Assembly (NCBI RefSeq): GCF_036226465.1
Contig: NZ_CP108476.1
Coordinates: 4,960,001 to 5,024,000, forward strand
Direction: 5' to 3'
DNA length: 64,000 nucleotides
Source: Kitasatospora sp. NBC_01250
Lineage (GTDB): Bacteria; Actinomycetota; Actinomycetes; Streptomycetales; Streptomycetaceae
This document shows positions 35,078 to 43,917 of this stretch, in pieces. The notes below the pieces were generated by a model. The model saw nothing but the letters and a program-made list of their open reading frames with translations. It ran no database searches and was not told the origin of the DNA. The position numbers and the translations under genes are program-made. Positions within the stretch are counted from its first letter, which is position 1. Each line of letters opens with the position of its first letter.

Positions 35078-38000
35078 TCAGAGCGTGGCCGCAGCCGCGT
35101 CCATCGCCTTGAGGATCCGCTTCTCCGACACCGGGGACGGCGTGCCCAGCGACTGGGCGAAGAAGCTGACCCGCAGCTCCTCGATCATCCAGCGGATCTG
35201 CCGGATCTCCGCGGACGGCTGCTGCCCGGCCGGCACCGCCGCCAGCAGCTCGCCGTAGGCCTGCTGCACGTCCTGCACCTTGCGCAGGTGCAGCAGGTCG
35301 CGCTGCGGGTGGTTGGGCAGCGCCTCCAGGCGCCGGTCCACCGCGACCAGGTAGCGCTTGACGTCGCCCAGGCGCTGCCAGCCGGTGTCGGTCACGAAGC
35401 CCGGGTGGACCAGCGAGGCCAGGTGCAGCTTGACGTCGTTCACCGCGGAGAGCAGCACCGGGCTGCTGACCGCCTTCAGCCGGCCCTGGGCCCGGTGGAA
35501 GGCGACCAGCGCCGAGGCGGTCTTCAAGGTGGTGTCCGCCGCCAGCTCGTACAGATCGGCCCGGACCTTGTCGTACAGCTTGGCGAAGGCCTCCTCCTCC
35601 CAGGCCGGCGCGCCGTTCAGCGCCATCAGCCGGTCGGCGGCGCAGGTGGTGATGTCCTCGAAGAGCGCCGGGATCGAACCGTGCGGGTTGTAGGACAGCG
35701 CCAGCTTCGCCTGGTTGCCCAGCCGGGCCTGGATCCCCTTGGCGGGGGAGTTGACGGTCAGCAGCAGCAGGCGGCGGGTGCCCGCCCACATGGCCTGCTG
35801 CTGCGCCTGCGGGGTGTCGTAGAGCTTGATCGCCACGCTGGCGCCCTCGTCGGTGAGGGCCGGGTAGGCGCGCAGCGAGTGGCCGCGGGAGCGCTGCTCG
35901 AAGGTGCGCTGGAGCAGCGGCAGGTCGGCGGGCCAGGCGGTCAGGCCGGTGCGCTCGATGCCCTGGCCGGAGGCGGCCGAGGAGAGGGTCTCCTTGAGCT
36001 TGGGCGTGAGCCCCCGCCGCAGCTCCTCCAGGTCCTTGGACTCGGCGAGCTTGCGCTTGCCGTCCACCACCCGGAAGGTCACCTTCAGGTGCTCCGGGAT
36101 CCGCTCGTCGTCCCAGGCCTCGGGCGGGATCGGCTGGCCGCCCATCCGGTGCAGGATCCGCTCCAGGGTGGGCAGCAGCGGCTCCTGGCGGTTGGTCAGC
36201 TCGCGCAGCGCGGCCTTGGCGTAGTCCGGCGCCGGTACGAAGTTGCGCCGGATCGCCTTGGGCAGCGAGCGGATCCAGGCGGTGACCAGCTCGCCGCGCA
36301 GGCCCGGGATCTGCCAGTCGAAGCCCTCGGAGGAGACCTGGTTGAGCACCGGCAGCGGGATGTGCACGGTCACGCCGTCCGCGTCGCTGCCCGGCTCGAA
36401 CTGGTAGGTCAGCTTGAAGCGGAGCTTGCCCTGCTGCCAGTAGTCCGGGTAGTCGGCCTCGGTGATGCCGTCGGCGGCATCGTTGATCAGCATCGACTTC
36501 TCGAAGTTGAGCAGGTCGGGCGTGTCGTGCCGGGCCTTCTTCCACCAGGCGTCGAAGTGCCGGGTGGAGACGACGGTCTCCGGCAGCCGCGCGTCGTAGA
36601 AGTCGAAGAGGGTCTGGTCGTCGACCAGGATGTTGCGCCGGCGGGCGCGGGTCTCCAGCTCCTCGACCTCCGAGAGGAGCTTGCGGTTGGCGGCGAAGAA
36701 GTGGTGGTGGGTCTCCCAGTCGCCCTCGACCAGGGCGTTGCGGATGAACAGCTCGCGGCAGAGCTCGGCGTCGATCCGGCCGTAGTTCACCTTGCGCTGG
36801 GCGACGATCGGCATCCCGTAGAGGGTGACCCGCTCGAAGGCCATCACCGCGCCGGCCTTCTTCTCCCAGTGCGGCTCGCTGTAGGTGCGCTTGATCAGGT
36901 GGGCGGCCAGCGGCTCGACCCACTCGGGCTCGATCTTCGCGTTGATCCGGGCCCAGAGCCGGGAGGTCTCCACCAGCTCGGCGGACATCACCCAGCGCGG
37001 CGGCTTCTTGAACAGGCCCGAGCCCGGGAAGACCGCGAACCGGGCGCCGCGGGCGCCGCCGTACTCGCGCTTCTCCACGTCGTACAGGCCCAGGTGGGAG
37101 AGCAGGCCGGCCAGCAGCGACTGGTGGATCCGGTCGGCGTCCGGCTCGGCATCAGGGTGCGGCTCGTCGATGGTGACGCCCAACTGCTTGGCGACCGTGC
37201 GCAGCTGGGTGTAGATGTCCTGCCACTCCCGTATCCGCAGGTAGTTGAGGAACTCCGACTTGCACATCCGGCGGAAGGCCGAGGAGGAGAGCTCCTTCTG
37301 CTGCTCCCTGACGTAGCGCCACATCGCCAGGTAGGAGAGGAAGTCCGAGGTCTCGGAGTTGAACCGGCGGTGCCGCTCGTCGGCCGCCTGCCGCTTCTCG
37401 GTGGGGCGTTCGCGCGGGTCCTGGATGGAGAGCGCGGCGGCGATCACCATGACGTCGCGCACGCAGCCGTTCTTGTCCGCCTCCAGCACCATCCGGGCCA
37501 GCCGCGGGTCCACGGGCAGCTGGGCGAGCTTGCGGCCCAGCTGGGTCAGGCGCTTGCGCGGGTCCTTCTCCTGCGGGTCGAGCGCGCCCAGCTCCTGGAG
37601 CAGGCTGACGCCGTCCTTGATGTTGCGTGAGTCCGGCGGGTCGAGGAACGGGAAGGCGGCGATGTCGCCGAGGCCGGCCGCGGTCATCTGCAGGATGACG
37701 GAGGCCAGGTTGGTGCGCAGGATCTCGGCGTCGGTGAACTCGGGCCGGGCGAGGAAGTCCTCCTCCGAGTAGAGCCGGATGCAGATGCCGTCGCTGGTCC
37801 GGCCGCAGCGGCCCTTGCGCTGGTTGGCGCTCGCCTGGCTGATCGCCTCGATCGGCAGCCGCTGCACCTTGGTGCGGTGGCTGTAGCGGGAGATCCGGGC
37901 GGTGCCGGGGTCGATCACGTACTTGATGCCGGGAACGGTCAGCGAGGTCTCGGCCACGTTGGTCGCCAGCACGATCCGGCGCGAGTTGGAGCGCTGGAAG

Positions 38001-39046
38001 ACCCGGTGCTGCTCGGCGGAGGAGAGCCGGGCGTAGAGCGGCAGCACCTCGGTGAACTTCAGGTTCAGTTTGTTCAGCGCGTCCGCGGTGTCGCGGATCT
38101 CGCGTTCGCCGGAGAGGAAGACCAGGATGTCGCCCGGTCCCTCGGCCTGCAGCTCCTGGGCCGCCTCGCAGATCGCCTGGATCTGGTCGCGGTCGCGGTC
38201 GACCTCGGAGTCGTCCTCGTCCAGTGCCTCGTTGTCGTCGACCAGCGGGCGGTAGCGGACCTCCACCGGATAGGTGCGGCCCGAGACCTCCACGATCGGG
38301 GCGTCGCCGAAGTGGCGGGCGAAGCGCTCCGGGTCGATGGTCGCCGAGGTGATCACGACCTTGAGGTCGGGCCGGCGGGGCAGCAGCTGCTTCAGGTAGC
38401 CGAGGATGAAGTCGATGTTGAGGCTGCGCTCGTGCGCCTCGTCGATGATCAGGGTGTCGTACTGGCGCAGCTCGCGGTCGGTCTGGATCTCGGCCAGCAG
38501 GATGCCGTCGGTCATCAGCTTGACCAGGGTGTCCTGGCCGACCTGGTCGGTGAACCGGACCTTCCAGCCGACCGCTTCGCCCAGCGCGGTGTTCAGCTCC
38601 TCGGCCACCCGGTCGGCCACCGTGCGGGCGGCGATCCGGCGGGGCTGGGTGTGGCCGATCAGGCCCTTGACGCCGCGGCCCAGCTCCAGGCAGATCTTGG
38701 GGATCTGGGTGGTCTTGCCGGAGCCGGTCTCACCCGCCACGATCACCACCTGGTGGTCGCGGATGGCGGCGAGGATGTCGTCCTTCTTCTGGCTGACGGG
38801 CAGCTCCGCCGGGTAGCCGATCACCGGCACCGCCGCGCGGCGCTGCTCCAGGCGCTGCTCGGCCTTGGCGATGTCGGCGGCCAGCTCGGCGGCGATCTTC
38901 TGGCGGGCGTCGGCCGCGCGGACCCGGCGGGCACCGTCCAGGCGGCGGCCGATGCGCTGCTGGTCGCGCAGCATCAGCTCGGGCAGCCGGGTGGCCAGCT
39001 CGCCGATGGTGGGCGCGTCGGCCGGCTGGACAGCGGGGGAACTCAT
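35078..39046 (-). CDS. hrpA: ATP-dependent RNA helicase HrpA (DEAH family)
   Basis: 1322 residues, the usual size of full-length HrpA. Walker A GETGSGKT at about 105-112, DEAH at 202-205, SATID as motif III, and QRKGRCGR as motif VI are visible. HA2/OB-fold regions and the long HrpA-specific C-terminal part follow. It remodels RNA, possibly on stalled ribosomes. The ATG at 39046 has GAGGG 9 bases upstream; longer open-frame starts lack a site. Confidence 0.96.
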   Translation of the reverse strand: MSSPAVQPADAPTIGELATRLPELMLRDQQRIGRRLDGARRVRAADARQKIAAELAADIAKAEQRLEQRRAAVPVIGYPAELPVSQKKDDILAAIRDHQVVIVAGETGSGKTTQIPKICLELGRGVKGLIGHTQPRRIAARTVADRVAEELNTALGEAVGWKVRFTDQVGQDTLVKLMTDGILLAEIQTDRELRQYDTLIIDEAHERSLNIDFILGYLKQLLPRRPDLKVVITSATIDPERFARHFGDAPIVEVSGRTYPVEVRYRPLVDDNEALDEDDSEVDRDRDQIQAICEAAQELQAEGPGDILVFLSGEREIRDTADALNKLNLKFTEVLPLYARLSSAEQHRVFQRSNSRRIVLATNVAETSLTVPGIKYVIDPGTARISRYSHRTKVQRLPIEAISQASANQRKGRCGRTSDGICIRLYSEEDFLARPEFTDAEILRTNLASVILQMTAAGLGDIAAFPFLDPPDSRNIKDGVSLLQELGALDPQEKDPRKRLTQLGRKLAQLPVDPRLARMVLEADKNGCVRDVMVIAAALSIQDPRERPTEKRQAADERHRRFNSETSDFLSYLAMWRYVREQQKELSSSAFRRMCKSEFLNYLRIREWQDIYTQLRTVAKQLGVTIDEPHPDAEPDADRIHQSLLAGLLSHLGLYDVEKREYGGARGARFAVFPGSGLFKKPPRWVMSAELVETSRLWARINAKIEPEWVEPLAAHLIKRTYSEPHWEKKAGAVMAFERVTLYGMPIVAQRKVNYGRIDAELCRELFIRNALVEGDWETHHHFFAANRKLLSEVEELETRARRRNILVDDQTLFDFYDARLPETVVSTRHFDAWWKKARHDTPDLLNFEKSMLINDAADGITEADYPDYWQQGKLRFKLTYQFEPGSDADGVTVHIPLPVLNQVSSEGFDWQIPGLRGELVTAWIRSLPKAIRRNFVPAPDYAKAALRELTNRQEPLLPTLERILHRMGGQPIPPEAWDDERIPEHLKVTFRVVDGKRKLAESKDLEELRRGLTPKLKETLSSAASGQGIERTGLTAWPADLPLLQRTFEQRSRGHSLRAYPALTDEGASVAIKLYDTPQAQQQAMWAGTRRLLLLTVNSPAKGIQARLGNQAKLALSYNPHGSIPALFEDITTCAADRLMALNGAPAWEEEAFAKLYDKVRADLYELAADTTLKTASALVAFHRAQGRLKAVSSPVLLSAVNDVKLHLASLVHPGFVTDTGWQRLGDVKRYLVAVDRRLEALPNHPQRDLLHLRKVQDVQQAYGELLAAVPAGQQPSAEIRQIRWMIEELRVSFFAQSLGTPSPVSEKRILKAMDAAAATL

Positions 39047-39476
39047 CGCGGGCATCCCTCTAGGGTCGCAAGGAGCGGCTGCGGACCGCATCCCGTTTCT
39101 TGGGCCGGCGCGGTGGGGCGGCGGCCGGTCGGTCTTAAGTGTCACACCTGGGTAGCGCCAAGGAATTTCTCATCCGCCGGGTCGATGCTGTGGGACTGCT
39201 GGACGCGGCGGTCGGGCCGTACCGGGCCGTACCGGCCCTCGCGGCGGGCCGACGGCGGCCGGCACCGGTGGGGCTGTTGGGTTTCCGTCAGCAACCTGGG
39301 CAGTCGTTCGGGTGGCGATACCATCAACCGGGTGTGACATCCCTGTGACGGTTCGTGTGAGCGCAGTCACAGGTGGTGGACGGCGGTGCGATGAGCGTAT
39401 CGAGACTGGATACCTGGGACACGTCGCGCCGACCGTTCGCACCCGGGCTCCACGCATGAGAGGCAGTAGCAGAAGG
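39047..39476. other. Intergenic region between hrpA and the GT87 gene
   Basis: No supported gene. Three TGTGA words occur at 39333, 39344 and 39356 (11-12 bases apart) and are followed by GTCACA at 39366, making a CTGTGAC/GTCACAG dyad. It probably holds the promoter of the 39529 gene. Confidence 0.5.
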
Positions 39477-39536
39477 ATGTCCACGACCACGCGGCAGTGC
39501 TCAGTGACCCCGGACCCTGCGGCGTCTCGTGGGTGA
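39477..39536 (+). CDS. Possible 19-residue leader peptide overlapping the next start
   Basis: ATG at 39477 follows AGAAGG and encodes MSTTTRQCSVTPDPAASRG, ending in TGA at 39534, eight bases inside the next gene, whose GTG is at 39529. Translation of this short frame could couple to the next start. No homologue is known to me, so it is tentative. Confidence 0.35.
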   Translation: MSTTTRQCSVTPDPAASRG

Positions 39537-40839
39537 CCGCACCGAGCCGGAGCGGCTCGCCCGGACCCGCTCGTTCCTGTCGGGTTCCACCGGCACGGCG
39601 GCCGTCGCGGCCCTGATCTCACTGGGCGTCTTCGCGATCCTGCGGCACTTCCAGGCGTTCTCGATGGTGGACATGATCGTCTACCGGGCCGAGGGCCAGG
39701 CCGTCGTCAGCGGGCACGACCTCTACACGATGCGGGTGCCGGTCTGGGACCTGGCCGCCACCTACCCGCCGTTCGCGGCGATGCTCTTCGTGCCGAGCAC
39801 CTGGTTCGACATCTCCGCGCTGCGCGCGCTGGTGACGCTGGCCAACGTCGGCCTGCTCGGGCTGCTGGGCTGGTACTCCTTCACCCTGGCCGGCTGGCCG
39901 CGCCGGCGCTTCCGCCCGGCCGCGACGGTGCTGGTGGCCGGCTTCGGGGTCTGGCTGGAGCCCGTCTTCACCACGATCCAGTACGGCCAGGTCAACCTGG
40001 GCATCGCCTGCCTGGTGCTGTACGACCTGACCCGCCCCGACCAGCACCGTGGCAAGGGCATCGCGATCGGCATCGCCGCGGGCATCAAGCTGACCCCCGG
40101 CCTCTTCGCGGTCTACCTGCTGCTCACCGGCCGGGTACGCGCCGCGATGGTGGCCGGCGGCACCTTCCTGGCCACCGCGCTGATCGGCGTGGTCGCGCTG
40201 CCCGGCGCCTCCTGGGGCTTCTGGACCAAGTACGTCTGGGACTCCAGCCGGGTCGGCGTCACCGAGCTGGTCGACGACCAGTCGATGCGCGGGGCGGTGG
40301 CCCGGCTGCTCAGCAAGCACGCCCCGGGCCTGATCGCCACCCTGGCCAGCGGTCTGTGCCTGGTACTGGGCCTGACCATCGCGGTGCTGGCCGCCCGGGC
40401 CACCCGGGAGATCCGGCGGGCCGAGGCCTGGGGCGTGGTCTGCACGGCGATCACCGCGCTGCTGCTGTCGCCGATCAGCTGGACCCACCACTGGATCTGG
40501 TGCGTGCCGCTGCTGGTCCTGCTCGCCGCCGAGGTCTCCCAGGAGCTGCGCCTGCCGCGCGGGATACGCCGGCTGCGCTGGCGGCTGGTGCTGGCCGGCA
40601 CCGCGCTGGTCTTCCTCTCCTACGCGATGTGGCTGGTGCCGCAAGCAGGCGGGTTGGGCGTCCCCTGGTACTGGCAGCTACCCTCGTCGGTCTATCCGGT
40701 GACCGGGGTCGTGGTGCTGGCCGTGACGGGCCTGCGACTGCTGCGGATCCACCGACCGTCCCTGGCCCGCCGCATCCGCAGTGAGTCCGGGCCGGCCGAC
40801 CTGAGCGCGCAGGACGCCTCCCTGACAAGGCAGAGCTGA
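39529..40839 (+). CDS. GT87/DUF2029 membrane glycosyltransferase (mannosyltransferase-like)
   Basis: 436 residues with about ten hydrophobic segments. The first extracytoplasmic loop holds MIVYRAEGQAVVSGHDLYTM, where a conserved Asp and Tyr lie near the first helix, followed by TYPPFAAMLFVP; ISWTHHWIWCVPLLVLL later matches the family. Such GT-C enzymes use polyprenyl-phosphate mannose to glycosylate lipids or proteins. The GTG at 39529 is used. The stop TGA shares a base with the ATG of the DUF2079 gene. Confidence 0.88.
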   Translation: MGDRTEPERLARTRSFLSGSTGTAAVAALISLGVFAILRHFQAFSMVDMIVYRAEGQAVVSGHDLYTMRVPVWDLAATYPPFAAMLFVPSTWFDISALRALVTLANVGLLGLLGWYSFTLAGWPRRRFRPAATVLVAGFGVWLEPVFTTIQYGQVNLGIACLVLYDLTRPDQHRGKGIAIGIAAGIKLTPGLFAVYLLLTGRVRAAMVAGGTFLATALIGVVALPGASWGFWTKYVWDSSRVGVTELVDDQSMRGAVARLLSKHAPGLIATLASGLCLVLGLTIAVLAARATREIRRAEAWGVVCTAITALLLSPISWTHHWIWCVPLLVLLAAEVSQELRLPRGIRRLRWRLVLAGTALVFLSYAMWLVPQAGGLGVPWYWQLPSSVYPVTGVVVLAVTGLRLLRIHRPSLARRIRSESGPADLSAQDASLTRQS

Positions 40840-42530
40840 TGACCTCCCCGACCGACAGCCAGACCGACGGGCCGACCGAGAGCCGGACCGACGGGCCGAG
40901 CGCCCGCGCCGAGCGCACCGACCTGCGGCCGGCAGCCGCGGTCCCCGGGCAGCGGACCCGGCCGCCGGCGCTCGGGCCGGTGCTCGCCCAGGTCTCCTCC
41001 GAGCGCGGCCGGACCGTGCTGCTGAGCCTGATCTGCTTCGCCGCCTGCTTCGCGATCGGCCTGCAGCAGTGGACCTCCGTCCAGCTCGGCGGCTTCGACC
41101 TGGGGATCTTCGACCAGGGGGTGCGCGGCTACGCCCACTTCGGGCTGCCGTTGTCCACGGTCAAGAGCGTGCACCACGAGTTCCCGCCCGGCTTCTCGAT
41201 CCTGGGCGACCACTTCTCGCCGGTGCTGGCGCTGCTCGCACCGCTCTACTGGATCTGGGACGACCCGCGCTCGCTGCTGCTCGGCCAGGCCCTGCTCTTC
41301 GCCGCCGGGGTGCCGCTCATCCGGCGGATCACCGCGATAGCCTTCGCCGCAGCCGAGCCGAAGGCCCGGCTGCGGGCCAAGGACCTGGCCGCGCTCGCCT
41401 ACGGGCTGGGCTGGCCGCTGCTGGTCGCCTCCCGGGTCGGCTTCCACGAGGTGGCCTTCGCCGTCCCGCTGACCCTGCTGATGCTGGAGCGCTCGATGGC
41501 GCGCCGGTACGGCACCGCCGCCCTCGCCGCGCTGCTGATCTGCTGCACCAAGGAAGACCTCGGGCTGATGGTCGGCGCCTACGGACTGGTGCTGATCCTG
41601 CGCAGCCGGCGCGCCGCCGACCGGCGCGGGCTGCGCCTGGGGGCCGGGCTGCTGGTGGCGGGACCGGTGGCCTCGGTGGTCGCGATCCAGTGGCTGATTC
41701 CCGCGATGGGCGGCGAGCGCGGCTACTACTGGAACTACCAGGAGCTGGGCGCCAACGTCGGCGACGCCGCCCGCCACGTGCTGACCGACCCCTGGCTGCT
41801 GGTCCAGGGCTCGTTCAACGAGACGCTCAAGCCGCTGCTGGTGCTCTGGCTCTTCGGCACCCTGCTGCTGCTCCCGCTGCGCTCGCTGACCGTGCTGGCG
41901 GCCGTGCCGCTGCTCGCCGAGCGGATCCTGTCGACCAACCCCAACCACTGGTCGATCGCCCGGCACTACGACTCCTTCATCTGGCCGATCCTGCTGACCG
42001 CCTCGATCGAGACGCTCGGCCGGCTCCACGCCGGCGAGCGGCACCGCAGGCTCGCCCAGCGGCTCGGTGTGGCCACCGCCGCGATCACGGTGGCGCTCGC
42101 CGTGCCGCTCGGGCTGTACTACCTGGCGCAGCCCGGCTACTGGAAGGCCAAGCCGACCGAGGCCGCGATGCTGCGGGCCAGCAAGCTGATCCCCGACGGC
42201 GCCACGGTGGAGGCCGACAACCAGGTGGTGCCGCGGCTGACCTCCCGCACCCACGTGGTGCTGGTCGACCAGACGCCGCGCGGCATGGACTACGTGCTGA
42301 TCCGCCCCGACGAGCGGGCCTTCCCCTTCGCCACCTCCCAGGAGCAGGCCGACCGGGTGAAGCTGCTGCTGGCCAACGGCTACCAGCAGATCTGGGCGCA
42401 GGACGGCGTGGTGCTGCTGCACCGGGTCGGCGATGCGCCGATCCCCGGCGAGGCGATGCCCGGCAAGGGCAGCAAGCCGATCCAGGACGTGGTGCCGCCG
42501 GACGTGGGGCACAACCTGTTCCAGGGCTAG
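40839..42530 (+). CDS. DUF2079 polytopic membrane protein (GT-C-like)
   Basis: 563 residues. A disordered 45-residue N-terminus rich in Asp, Thr and Gly precedes about nine to ten membrane helices. GGFDLGIFDQGVRGYAHFG followed by HHEFPPGFSILGDHFSPVLALLAP is the DUF2079 signature, with conserved Asp and His in the first large loop as in GT-C glycosyltransferases. The C-terminal soluble part holds DGATVEADNQVVPRLTSR. It starts by TGATG overlap with the GT87 gene, so both are made together and may work on one glycan. Confidence 0.88.
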   Translation: MTSPTDSQTDGPTESRTDGPSARAERTDLRPAAAVPGQRTRPPALGPVLAQVSSERGRTVLLSLICFAACFAIGLQQWTSVQLGGFDLGIFDQGVRGYAHFGLPLSTVKSVHHEFPPGFSILGDHFSPVLALLAPLYWIWDDPRSLLLGQALLFAAGVPLIRRITAIAFAAAEPKARLRAKDLAALAYGLGWPLLVASRVGFHEVAFAVPLTLLMLERSMARRYGTAALAALLICCTKEDLGLMVGAYGLVLILRSRRAADRRGLRLGAGLLVAGPVASVVAIQWLIPAMGGERGYYWNYQELGANVGDAARHVLTDPWLLVQGSFNETLKPLLVLWLFGTLLLLPLRSLTVLAAVPLLAERILSTNPNHWSIARHYDSFIWPILLTASIETLGRLHAGERHRRLAQRLGVATAAITVALAVPLGLYYLAQPGYWKAKPTEAAMLRASKLIPDGATVEADNQVVPRLTSRTHVVLVDQTPRGMDYVLIRPDERAFPFATSQEQADRVKLLLANGYQQIWAQDGVVLLHRVGDAPIPGEAMPGKGSKPIQDVVPPDVGHNLFQG

Positions 42531-42552
42531 GTACAGAACTGCCCGGCGGTGA

Positions 42553-43818
42553 TCAGGTGAGGCCGGGCCGCCGGCGGCTGATCACCGCCGCGCCCAGCAG
42601 GGTGCCGGCGGCCAGGGTGCCCCAGAGCAGGCCGCTGCCCGCGGCGAGCAGGGCGGTGAGCACGGTGGGGGCCAGCGCCCGGCCCAGCCCGTTGGACAGC
42701 TCCCAGCGGGCGAGCGCGCGGCCCAGGCGCTCGGGCGGGGCGGTGGCCACCACCAGGGCCGTCCCGCTGCCTGCGTAGCCGATCTCGCCGCAGGTGTAGA
42801 GCACCGCCACCAGCGCCACGGCCGCCGGCGCGCCCACCCCGCCCAGCCGCTCGGCCAGCCAGAAACCGGCGTAGGACAGGGCCAGCAGCACGCCGGAGCC
42901 GGCCAGCACCGAGCGGCGCGAGCGGTGCGCCAGCCGGGTCACCACCGCGACCTGGGCGATGATCACCAGCGCGGTGTTGCCCACGAAGATGCCCGAGGAC
43001 CAGGCCGGCGAGGCGTGCAGGTGGGTGACCAGCAGCACCGGAAGCGCGACCTCCAGGACGTCGAAGCAGAGCGCGAAGGGCAGGTTCGCCAGCCCGAGCA
43101 CGGTCATCCCGGGCAGGGCGGGCGACTGCCCTGCCCGCCGGGTGATGGCCCGTCGGGCGGGCGTGGTCGGTGGCGTGGCCGGTGGGGCGGTGACCCGCAG
43201 CGACCAGGCCAGGGCCGCCGCCAGCAGGTACCCCGCCGCCGTGAGCAGCGCCAGGCCGCGCAGCGTGCCGGCACCCCCGGCCAGCGCCAGCGTGGCGATC
43301 AGCGCGCCGGCGCCGAGCCCGGCGTTGCGCAGCGAGCGGCCGGCGGCCAGCGCGGTGTCCCGGGCCCGGCCCTCGACCAGGGTGGCCACCAGCGCGGCGT
43401 GGGCGGTCGGCCAGGTCTGGGTGCCGGTGCCCAGCAGCGCCGCGGCGAGCACGAAGCCGGTGGTGCCGGGCGCGGCGAGCAGCGCGCCGACGCCCGCGGC
43501 CCGGGTCAGCAGGGTCGCGGTGACCACCTGGGAGCGCGCGCCCCGGTCGATCCAGCGGCCCAGCGGGGCCACCGCCGCGAGCCCCACCAGCATCCCTGCG
43601 GAGAGCGCGAGTCCGGCCACCGAGGCCCCCAGGTGCAGCACCCCGATCGCGTAGAGCAGTAGGAAGGGGCGCAGCAGGCCGGCACCGAGCGCGTCCACCA
43701 CCAGCGCGGTCGCGTACCTCGGGCCGCCGGGCAGCGGCCCCAGCAGCCGCCCGATGCGTTCGGGGCGGGGGAGGGGAGGAGTCGCGGGCGGTGCCGCCGG
43801 GGTTCTGGTCGAGGTCAT
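42553..43818 (-). CDS. MFS transporter
   Basis: 421 residues with twelve hydrophobic segments. The motif GRWIDRGARSQVV after helix 2 is the MFS motif A equivalent. The substrate is unknown. It is divergent from an ArsR-type regulator with a perfect inverted repeat between them, so it is likely an efflux system controlled by that regulator. The ATG at 43818 is used; an in-frame GTG at 43827 is possible. Confidence 0.9.
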   Translation of the reverse strand: MTSTRTPAAPPATPPLPRPERIGRLLGPLPGGPRYATALVVDALGAGLLRPFLLLYAIGVLHLGASVAGLALSAGMLVGLAAVAPLGRWIDRGARSQVVTATLLTRAAGVGALLAAPGTTGFVLAAALLGTGTQTWPTAHAALVATLVEGRARDTALAAGRSLRNAGLGAGALIATLALAGGAGTLRGLALLTAAGYLLAAALAWSLRVTAPPATPPTTPARRAITRRAGQSPALPGMTVLGLANLPFALCFDVLEVALPVLLVTHLHASPAWSSGIFVGNTALVIIAQVAVVTRLAHRSRRSVLAGSGVLLALSYAGFWLAERLGGVGAPAAVALVAVLYTCGEIGYAGSGTALVVATAPPERLGRALARWELSNGLGRALAPTVLTALLAAGSGLLWGTLAAGTLLGAAVISRRRPGLT

Positions 43819-43856
43819 GCCCGACACGCTGCGCCCGCTGCCCCGCCGCGGTCACG

Positions 43857-43881
43857 TCGATTGACGCCGTGCGTCAATCGA
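43857..43881. promoter_or_regulatory. Operator-like perfect inverted repeat between MFS and ArsR genes
   Basis: TCGATTGACGC and GCGTCAATCGA are perfect 11-bp arms around a 3-base centre, 36 bases before the ArsR gene and 38 before the MFS gene. Typical of an ArsR-family site. Confidence 0.75.
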
Positions 43882-43917
43882 TCCGTCCACACCCGCCGGA
43901 CCTGCGACGATCGCTGG

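Noticed and set aside
35288-37630. Open frame of 780 codons antisense to hrpA
   Set aside because: Shadow of a strongly supported helicase gene with all motifs in frame on the other strand.
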